A model generated the notes under the pieces. It ran no database searches and had not been told where the DNA came from. It worked only from the letters and a program-made list of their open reading frames with translations. From an uncultured Lysobacteraceae bacterium (lineage in GTDB: Bacteria > Pseudomonadota > Gammaproteobacteria > Xanthomonadales > Rhodanobacteraceae), in assembly GCA_946480705.1 (NCBI GenBank), contig CAMLLF010000339.1:1-5240 (forward strand): DNA of 5,240 bases, given 5' to 3'. The translations under genes and the position numbers were made by a program. Shown in pieces: positions 1-5,240 of the stretch. Numbering within the stretch: the stretch's first letter is position 1; each line of letters opens with the position of its first letter.

Positions 1-2171
1 AGACCTACAGCGCATTCGTGCAGGGTTTCATGCCGACGCTCGCACGGCCCGACGTCGACGTGCTCGAAGGACTGACGACGGCGATCATCGTCGACCAGCA
101 GCGGCTCGGCGTCGATCCGCGCTCGACCGTCGGTACGGCGACCGACGCGAATGCGCTGCTGCGCATCCTGTTCAGCCGGCTCGGCAAGCCCTACGTCGGA
201 CCGCCGAGCGCATTCGCGTTCAACGTGCCGTCGGTCAAGGCGGCCGGCGCGATCACGGTCGAGCGCGGTGCGAAGACCAAGACGGTGCGGGAAACCTTCA
301 CGCGCCTGGGCGGCATGTGCACGCGCTGCGAGGGACGCGGCTCGGTCTCCGACGTCGACCTGACCCAGCTCTACGACGACGGCAAGTCGCTCAACGAAGG
401 CGCGATCACGATTCCGGGCTACAGCATGGAAGGCTGGTACGGGCGCATCTTCCGCGGCTGCGGCTTCTTCGATCCGGACAAGCCGATCCGAAAATTCAGT
501 AAAAAGGAACTCGACGCGCTTTTGTACAAGGAACCGACCAAGATCAAGGTCGACGGCATCAACCTGACCTACTCCGGCCTGATTCCGACGATCCAGAAAT
601 CGTTCCTGGCCAAGGACATCGACGCGCTGCAGCCGCACATCCGCGCGTTCGTGGAACGCGCGATGACGTTCACGACCTGCCCCGAGTGCGACGGCACGCG
701 CCTCGCCGGGACGGCACGCGCCGCGAAGATCAAGGGCATCAACATCGCCGACGCCTGCGCGATGCAGATCAGCGACCTCGCCGACTGGGTGCGCAAGCTC
801 GACGCACCGACCGTCGCCCCGCTGCTGGCCGCGCTGCGGCACACGCTCGAATCCTTCGTCGAGATCGGTCTGGGCTATCTCTCGCTCGCGCGGCCCTCGG
901 GCACGCTGTCGGGCGGCGAGGCGCAGCGCACGAAGATGATCCGCCATCTCGGCTCGGCGCTGACCGACGTGACCTACGTGTTCGACGAACCCACGATCGG
1001 CCTGCATCCGCACGATATCCAGCGCATGAACGAACTGCTGCTGCGGCTGCGCGACAAGGGCAACACCGTCCTCGTGGTCGAACACAAGCCCGAGGCGATC
1101 GCGATCGCCGACCACGTCGTCGACCTCGGTCCCGGCGCCGGCAGCGCCGGCGGCACGATCTGCTTCGAGGGCACGCTGGACGGACTGCGCGCGAGCGGCA
1201 CCGTCACCGGCCGCCATCTCGACGACCGCGCCGCGCTCAAGAAGACCGTACGCAAACCCAAGGACAAGCTTCCGGTCCGCGGCGCAACGACGAACAATCT
1301 GCGCAATGTGGACATCGACATTCCGCTCGGCGTGCTCGTCGTCGTCACCGGCGTGGCCGGCTCCGGCAAGAGTTCGCTGATCCACGGATCGATGCCGGCC
1401 GACGCCGGCGTCGTCGCCGTCGACCAGGCAGCGATCCGCGGCTCGCGCCGCAGCAACCCGGCGACGTATACCGGACTGCTCGATCCGATCCGCAACGCGT
1501 TCGCGAAAGCCAACGGCGTGAAGCCCGCGCTGTTCAGCGCGAACTCCGAGGGCGCCTGCCCGACCTGCAACGGCGCCGGCGTGATCTACACCGATCTCGC
1601 AATGATGGCCGGCGTCGCGACGACCTGCGAGGACTGCGAAGGCCGGCGCTTCCAGGCGTCGGTGCTCGAATACACCCTCGGCGGCCGCAACATCAGCGAG
1701 GTGCTGTCGATGTCGGTCGCCGAGGCCGCGGCGTTCTTCGACAGCGGCAAGGCGAAGACGCCGGCGGCGGCAGCGATCCTGCAGCGGCTCGCCGACGTGG
1801 GCCTCGGCTATCTGAGCCTCGGCCAGCCGCTGACGACATTGTCGGGCGGCGAGCGCCAGCGCCTGAAGCTGGCCACGCACATGGCCGACAAGGGCGGCAT
1901 CTACGTGCTCGACGAACCGACGACCGGACTGCATCTCGCCGACGTCGAACAACTGCTCGCGCTGCTCGACCGGCTCGTCGACGCGGGCAAGTCGGTCATC
2001 GTCATCGAGCACCATCAGGCGGTCATGGCGCATGCGGACTGGATCATCGACCTCGGTCCGGGCGCAGGGCACGACGGCGGACGCGTCGTGTTCGAGGGCA
2101 CGCCGGCCGAACTCGTGAAGAAAAAGGCCACGCTGACGGGCAAGCATCTGGCGGCCTACGTCCGCAGTTGA
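1..2171 (+). CDS. uvrA2: Class II UvrA (UvrA2-type) ABC ATPase, 5' end outside window
   Basis: Cytoplasmic DNA-binding tandem ABC ATPase of the UvrA family, in the short class that includes UvrA2 and drug-resistance relatives such as DrrC. The frame is open to the left edge (codons from base 3), so this is a 5'-partial gene; the GTG at 18 is internal. By family comparison roughly 60-80 residues, including the first Walker A, are missing. Numbering from base 18, visible motifs are: zinc module 1 with C101/C104 and C221/C224; signature LSGGEAQR 297-304; Walker B VFDEP 321-325; H-loop EH 355-356; second Walker A GVAGSGKS 445-452; zinc module 2 with C514/C517 and C537/C540; signature LSGGERQR 608-615; Walker B LDEP 631-634; EH 664-665. 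All catalytic residues in view are intact. The chain passes straight from LFSRLGKP (51-58) to AFAFNVPS (65-72), where classical UvrA carries the UvrB-binding domain, so it probably does not load UvrB. A role in damage tolerance or self-protection is inferred from the class. It converges with the kinase gene, and its 3' part recurs at 4988-5240. Confidence 0.95.
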   Translation, partial: TYSAFVQGFMPTLARPDVDVLEGLTTAIIVDQQRLGVDPRSTVGTATDANALLRILFSRLGKPYVGPPSAFAFNVPSVKAAGAITVERGAKTKTVRETFTRLGGMCTRCEGRGSVSDVDLTQLYDDGKSLNEGAITIPGYSMEGWYGRIFRGCGFFDPDKPIRKFSKKELDALLYKEPTKIKVDGINLTYSGLIPTIQKSFLAKDIDALQPHIRAFVERAMTFTTCPECDGTRLAGTARAAKIKGINIADACAMQISDLADWVRKLDAPTVAPLLAALRHTLESFVEIGLGYLSLARPSGTLSGGEAQRTKMIRHLGSALTDVTYVFDEPTIGLHPHDIQRMNELLLRLRDKGNTVLVVEHKPEAIAIADHVVDLGPGAGSAGGTICFEGTLDGLRASGTVTGRHLDDRAALKKTVRKPKDKLPVRGATTNNLRNVDIDIPLGVLVVVTGVAGSGKSSLIHGSMPADAGVVAVDQAAIRGSRRSNPATYTGLLDPIRNAFAKANGVKPALFSANSEGACPTCNGAGVIYTDLAMMAGVATTCEDCEGRRFQASVLEYTLGGRNISEVLSMSVAEAAAFFDSGKAKTPAAAAILQRLADVGLGYLSLGQPLTTLSGGERQRLKLATHMADKGGIYVLDEPTTGLHLADVEQLLALLDRLVDAGKSVIVIEHHQAVMAHADWIIDLGPGAGHDGGRVVFEGTPAELVKKKATLTGKHLAAYVRS
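1846..2100 (+). repeat. Left copy of a ~250-bp imperfect direct repeat flanking the kinase gene
   Basis: This part of the intact UvrA2 gene (second ABC signature through the C-terminal GGRVVFEG) recurs in the same orientation at 4988-5240, about 3.1 kb to the right. The offset falls from 3142 to 3141 to 3140, reflecting two single-base deletions in the right copy. Identity is about 90 percent over the core and near 80 percent in the first 48 bases. The left copy is in frame and under coding constraint; the right copy is decayed. The right copy is cut by the window edge, so the repeat may be longer. Confidence 0.9.
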
Positions 2172-2185
2172 AGGCGGGTTCGCGG

Positions 2186-4840
2186 TCAGTGTCCGGCCGG
2201 CAGGTCCAGGCGGGCGCGCAGTGCATCGGCCCGTCGAACAAGCCCTGCGCTACGCTGCTGCGCCGCGATCAGGTCGTCCTGCGGCAGCTCGCGCAGCAGC
2301 CGCAGGGCTTCGGTCCGATCGCGATCGGCGAGCAGTTCGGCGAGTTCGACGCGCGCAATCGCACCTTCGGCAAGATCCGCAGGCATCAGCGTCACCGACT
2401 CGCGCAGCAGCGCCTCGGCTTTCACCGCGCCGCCGGGACTGCCGGAGCGGATCAGCCAGCTGGCGTAGGCTGCCGCAAATGTCGCGTATTCGCTGGTACC
2501 CGGCCCACAGCCGATCCGCGCGATTTCCGTCGCGCGCGCATGCAGCGCCGTGATCTTTGCCGGATCGGCCCGCATCTGCTCGTACAGCAGCGCCTGCTCG
2601 TGCGCGGACACCGCAAAGTTCCGGTGAGGGCGGTCACCGTGGATGGCCTGGAAAAGTTTCTCCGACTCGAGCAGGCGTCGCTCGGCTTCCGCGAAGTCGC
2701 CGAGCTGACGCGCAATCATGCCCAGATCCTGCAGCGTGAAGGCGACATGCCAGGATTGCTTGCCGTATAGCCTGGTCTGCGCGGTGAGCAGCGACTGCTG
2801 CAGCGACTTCGCTTCCTGGGGGCGCCCCAGCGCCAGCACGACCTCGGCGCGCTGGCGCCGGAGCAGATAGCTGTCGGCTCGCTCGCCGCCATAGGTTGCA
2901 AGGATCAGCGCTTCGGCTTCGAGCAGATTCTTTTCGACTTTCTTCAGCCGTTCCGGCGTCCATGCGCTGCAGCGCGAGCCGACGCGCACGGCCGTGATGA
3001 AACCCGGTACCACATGTCGCTCGCGCAGCTCGTCGGTAATCGCATCCAGGCGCGCACAGCTCTCGGCCTCTGCGTGCCGGGCGAGTGCGCGCAAGCGGTA
3101 AGCCTGCGCATACCACGACACCTCGACGCCTTTTCCCGCCTGCTCGAACAGCGCAATCGAGCGGTCCGCCATCTCGACTGCCTCGTCGAACCGCAGGACG
3201 AAAAACAGGATTCCGGTAGCGCGCTGCATCTGCTGGGCGAGCGCCATCGTGTCGGACTCCTGCAATTGTTCACGCAGGCGGACCGACTGCACGATCAAGT
3301 CCGCGGCGTTGTCGAGGTCGTCCAGCGACGCGTAGACCTCGGCCAGCGTTCCGATGACCTTGGCTTTGGTCAGCGGATCCTGCAACTGCTGATCGAACTG
3401 CGCGCGCGCCTGGGCCAGAACTTCGTCGATATCGATCTGCCGGCGACGCGTCACCGACTGCGCGGGGGGATCGAACGATCCGACCGACGCTGCGCGCGTC
3501 AGGATCGTCGTCAGGAATTGCGTGACGCTTTCGGCGCGACGCGCTTCCGCGACCGCGCGATCGCGCTCCACCGCCGTGCGCAGCGACTGGCGCTGCAGCA
3601 GCCAGGTGAAGACCAACAGGCCCGACAGCACGAGCGCCGCGGCGCCGAGCGGACGCCAGTGGCGTCTGACGTAGCGCGCGACCCGGTAGACGCGGCCGAC
3701 AGTGCGCGCATGCACGGGGTCTCTCGCCATATGGCGCCGGATGTCGTCGGCGAGGTGCTCGACCGACTTGTAGCGCTGCGAAGGCTCTTTCTGCAGCGCA
3801 TGCAGCACGATCGCGTCGAGATCACCGCGCAGATGCCGCGAAAGGGACTTTGCACCGTGGAGTCCCCAGGCGCGCGCGGCCTCGTCGCCTGCGCCGAGGA
3901 CCACCGCGCTCGGCAGCGTCGGCGGCTGTTCGCAGACGAGACGTTCGATTTCGGCGGCGCTCCGGTCCCTGAGGTCGAACACCGGTTGTCCGCAGAGCAG
4001 TTCGTAGAGCAGCGTTCCGAGCTGGTACACGTCGCAGGCGACCGCGGTGCTCGACCCGCGCACCTGCTCCGGCGCGGCGTTGCGCGGCGAAAAAAAACGG
4101 TGCTGCGCGGCGGTGCGTTCGACATCGAAGCCTCCGGCCACGGGGAGCGACTTGGCGATGCCGAAGTCGATCAGCCTGGGCAGGCCGTTCGCATCGACGA
4201 GCACGTTCGCCGCCTTGATGTCGCGATGCAGGACGAGGTTGCCGTGCGCGTACTGCACGGCTTCGCAGACGCCGAGAAACAGCTGCAGCCGCTGCGCCGG
4301 CGACAGCTGCCGCGAACGGCAATACGCGTCGATGGTCTGTCCCTGCACGTACTCCATGACGTAGTACGGCTCGCCCTGGCCGGTGATGCCGGCGTCGAAC
4401 AGCCGCGCGATGCCGGGATGATCGAACGCGGCGAGAATCTCGCGCTCGCGCTCGAACCGCCAGACCATCTCGGCGTTCAGGGAACTCGAAGGCAGGATCT
4501 TGATCGCCACCTGATGCCGCACGAGACCGTCGACGCGCTCGCCCTGGTAGACCACGCCCATGCCGCCGCGGCCGATTTCCGCGACGACGCGATAGGCACC
4601 GAGGCGCGAGCCGATCGCGCTCGGCAGCGCGAGCTGTGCGAGCGAGACGAAAATGTCGGCGGTGCGGGCGTTCCCGCGCGCGTCGGCGCTGAGCAGGTCG
4701 GCGAGCGCGTCGGCGAGGGCGGGATCTTCGCTGCGCAGCGAGTCGATGAGCCGCGTGGTTGCCGCCGGATCCAGATCGAGCGCGGAGTTGAACAGACTGC
4801 GCAGGCGTTGCCACTGCGGCGTGGACAGAGTCGTGCTCAT
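2186..4840 (-). CDS. Membrane-anchored Hanks-type Ser/Thr protein kinase with C-terminal TPR-like domain
   Basis: An 884-residue bacterial Ser/Thr kinase predicted to phosphorylate proteins in the cytoplasm and to sense or bind partners through a periplasmic tail. A helical N-terminal segment (1-79) precedes the kinase domain (about 83-370). Visible motifs are the glycine loop GRGGMGVVY (90-98), VAIK with K114, probable helix-C E132, HRD 205-207 with K209 and N212, DFG 225-227 and APE 256-258, so it should be active. The catalytic loop reads HRDIKAAN, with Ala where HRDxKPxN is usual. A basic stretch (383-396) leads into one membrane helix (about 397-415), then a charged, probably coiled segment (417-440) and TPR-like helical pairs; the clearest are about 491-524 and 699-732, with weaker ones near 656-690 and 743-776. 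The start is the ATG at 4840 because MSTTLSTPQWQRLRSLF is a family-like N-terminus. The frame continues to an ATG at 4972, but those 44 extra residues look non-coding and cross the UvrA2-remnant junction. There is no convincing Shine-Dalgarno sequence; the start lies in a hairpin loop. No sigma-factor or phosphatase gene is adjacent in view. Confidence 0.95.
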   Translation of the reverse strand: MSTTLSTPQWQRLRSLFNSALDLDPAATTRLIDSLRSEDPALADALADLLSADARGNARTADIFVSLAQLALPSAIGSRLGAYRVVAEIGRGGMGVVYQGERVDGLVRHQVAIKILPSSSLNAEMVWRFEREREILAAFDHPGIARLFDAGITGQGEPYYVMEYVQGQTIDAYCRSRQLSPAQRLQLFLGVCEAVQYAHGNLVLHRDIKAANVLVDANGLPRLIDFGIAKSLPVAGGFDVERTAAQHRFFSPRNAAPEQVRGSSTAVACDVYQLGTLLYELLCGQPVFDLRDRSAAEIERLVCEQPPTLPSAVVLGAGDEAARAWGLHGAKSLSRHLRGDLDAIVLHALQKEPSQRYKSVEHLADDIRRHMARDPVHARTVGRVYRVARYVRRHWRPLGAAALVLSGLLVFTWLLQRQSLRTAVERDRAVAEARRAESVTQFLTTILTRAASVGSFDPPAQSVTRRRQIDIDEVLAQARAQFDQQLQDPLTKAKVIGTLAEVYASLDDLDNAADLIVQSVRLREQLQESDTMALAQQMQRATGILFFVLRFDEAVEMADRSIALFEQAGKGVEVSWYAQAYRLRALARHAEAESCARLDAITDELRERHVVPGFITAVRVGSRCSAWTPERLKKVEKNLLEAEALILATYGGERADSYLLRRQRAEVVLALGRPQEAKSLQQSLLTAQTRLYGKQSWHVAFTLQDLGMIARQLGDFAEAERRLLESEKLFQAIHGDRPHRNFAVSAHEQALLYEQMRADPAKITALHARATEIARIGCGPGTSEYATFAAAYASWLIRSGSPGGAVKAEALLRESVTLMPADLAEGAIARVELAELLADRDRTEALRLLRELPQDDLIAAQQRSAGLVRRADALRARLDLPAGH
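4090..4097 (-). repeat. Run of eight T on the kinase coding strand, in the activation segment
   Basis: Eight T residues on the coding strand span codons 248-251 (CGT TTT TTT TCG; Arg-Phe-Phe-Ser), between DFG and APE. Phe codons in this GC-rich gene are otherwise usually TTC, so TTT TTT is out of character. It is the longest homopolymer I noticed in the window. A one-base slip would remove the APE motif and everything after it. Functional slippage is conjecture. Confidence 0.6.
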
Positions 4841-4852
4841 TTCGCACGACTC
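4828..4852 (-). promoter_or_regulatory. Perfect 9-bp inverted repeat centred on the kinase start codon
   Basis: The arms GAGTCGTGC and GCACGACTC are perfectly complementary and separated by 7 bases. Read along the kinase mRNA, the loop is GAAATGA and holds the ATG at 4840-4838. Six of nine pairs are G-C, so the stem should be stable. There is no T-run after either arm, so this is not an intrinsic terminator. With no recognisable Shine-Dalgarno sequence nearby, it could be a translational control hairpin presenting the start codon in its loop, or a DNA dyad bound by a dimeric repressor. The dyad is seen directly; its function is inferred. Confidence 0.55.
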
Positions 4853-4863
4853 GGCACGAATGC

Positions 4864-4889
4864 GCTGCCGGCGAACTTCACCTGGCAGC
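4864..4889 (-). promoter_or_regulatory. Second leader stem-loop upstream of the kinase gene
   Basis: On the kinase strand, GCTGCC pairs with GGCAGC. Inside it, after one bulged A, GGTG pairs with CGCC (one G-U wobble in RNA) around the loop AAGTT. The inner stem is complete only in the kinase-sense RNA; on the other strand the wobble becomes a C-A mismatch. It lies 11 bases upstream of the start-codon dyad, so the leader may fold into two adjacent hairpins. The loop side contains AGGTGAAG, a purine-rich stretch about 40 bases before the start, too far to act as a normal ribosome binding site. I see no clear -35/-10 pair nearby; the most AT-rich patch is around 4920-4931. Confidence 0.35.
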
Positions 4890-4960
4890 TCGTCATGGGG
4901 CTCGACATTCCCGATACCTGAAGATTTGATGGACCTCGACGCGAACACTAGCCCGCCGCC

Positions 4961-5240
4961 GGGCATCGACATCGCCGACGCCTGCGTGCGGCGAGAGCCA
5001 GCGCCGGAAGCTTACGACGCGCAGGGCCAGAAATGCGGCATCCACGTGCGCGGCGAACCGACGACCGGACTGCATCTCGCCGACGTCGAACAGCGGCTCG
5101 CCCTGCTCGGCCGGCTCGTCGACGCGGGCAAGGCGGCCGTCGTCATCGAGCACCCTCAGGCCGTCATTGCACATGCGGACTGGATTATCGATCCGGAACG
5201 GGCGCAGGGCATGACGGCGGACGCGCCGTGTTCGAGGGCA
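4961..5240 (+). pseudogene. Degenerate, internally deleted UvrA2 gene remnant, running off the right edge
   Basis: A broken copy of the UvrA2 gene in the same orientation. Bases 4961-4988 match 734-761 at 26 of 28 positions (the GINIADAC segment, here GIDIADAC). They are joined directly to 4988-5240, which matches 1846-2100 from the second ABC signature to past the D-loop; about 1.1 kb between is absent. One base is lost near 5026-5034 and another near 5193-5201, so the homology moves through three frames: [10 protein letters not shown], then [13 protein letters not shown], then [13 protein letters not shown]. Over 5037-5192 identity is about 90 percent, with 16 substitutions, 10 of them amino-acid-changing. 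Walker B LDEP has become RGEP, losing the magnesium-binding Asp. The pattern indicates a non-functional gene under relaxed selection. An ATG at 4929 with GAAG 5 bases upstream opens a 104-codon frame to the window edge through the middle block; whether it is translated is unknown. The copy would reach the position of the original stop about 71 bases beyond the window. Confidence 0.87.

Noticed and set aside
18..20. GTG as the UvrA2 start codon
   Set aside because: The frame is open upstream and encodes TYSAF, which matches the family just before VQGFMPTLARPDVD; the true start and first Walker A must lie left of the window.
974..1570. 198-codon frame antisense to UvrA2
   Set aside because: A Ser/Arg/Pro-rich shadow with no motif, fully inside the clearly coding UvrA2 frame.
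686..2770. 694-codon frame overlapping the UvrA2 gene in another + frame
   Set aside because: The translation is extremely Arg/Ala rich and low in complexity, typical of an out-of-frame reading of a GC-rich gene, and it overlaps all of the second UvrA2 ATPase domain.
4828..4852. Reading the start-codon dyad as an intrinsic terminator
   Set aside because: Neither strand has a T-run after the stem, and the dyad overlaps the start of a complete gene.
3014..4921. 635-codon open frame on the + strand opposite the kinase gene
   Set aside because: It is antisense to a kinase with complete motifs, its translation shows no recognisable domain, and long antisense frames are expected opposite high-GC genes.
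4841..4972. N-terminal extension of the kinase to an ATG at 4972
   Set aside because: The extra 44 residues have no family character and cross the boundary of the UvrA2 remnant; the ATG at 4840 gives a family-like N-terminus.
4893..5174. 93-codon frame on the - strand over the UvrA2 remnant
   Set aside because: It is the antisense reading of sequence clearly derived from the UvrA2 gene on the + strand.

Overview
This is a high-GC bacterial window with two protein-coding genes pointing at each other and, beyond the second, a decayed second copy of the end of the first. The GC-biased third codon positions and the architecture of the kinase (Hanks-type catalytic domain, one membrane helix, TPR-like tail) fit a high-GC proteobacterium, possibly a Xanthomonadales/Steroidobacter-type gammaproteobacterium. 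That placement is an inference from protein style, not a measured assignment.

Layout. (1) Positions 1-2171, + strand: a class II UvrA (UvrA2-type) ABC ATPase. Its N-terminus, including the first Walker A, lies off the left edge. (2) Positions 2186-4840, - strand: a complete 884-residue membrane-anchored serine/threonine protein kinase, ending only 14 bases from the UvrA2 stop. (3) Positions 4841-4928: the kinase leader. It carries two consecutive inverted repeats, and the one nearer the gene is a perfect 9-bp dyad whose 7-base loop contains the kinase start codon. (4) Positions 4961-5240, + strand, running off the right edge: a rearranged remnant of the UvrA2 gene. A 28-base piece matching 734-761 is joined directly to about 253 bases matching 1846-2100. 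The remnant has two single-base deletions, mostly amino-acid-changing substitutions and a destroyed Walker B aspartate.

How the parts relate. The UvrA2 gene and the kinase are convergent and so not in one operon; nothing seen links them functionally. The most informative feature is the partial UvrA2 copy on the far side of the kinase in the same orientation as the intact gene. The kinase is thereby bracketed by direct repeats of the UvrA2 3' end, which records a duplication or insertion at this locus. The kinase leader has no good Shine-Dalgarno sequence and a symmetric stem-loop over its start codon, which suggests translational or operator-type control. I see no RNA genes, insertion sequences, transposase, CRISPR array or clear intrinsic terminators. 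The window contains no recognisable new defence or biosynthetic system.
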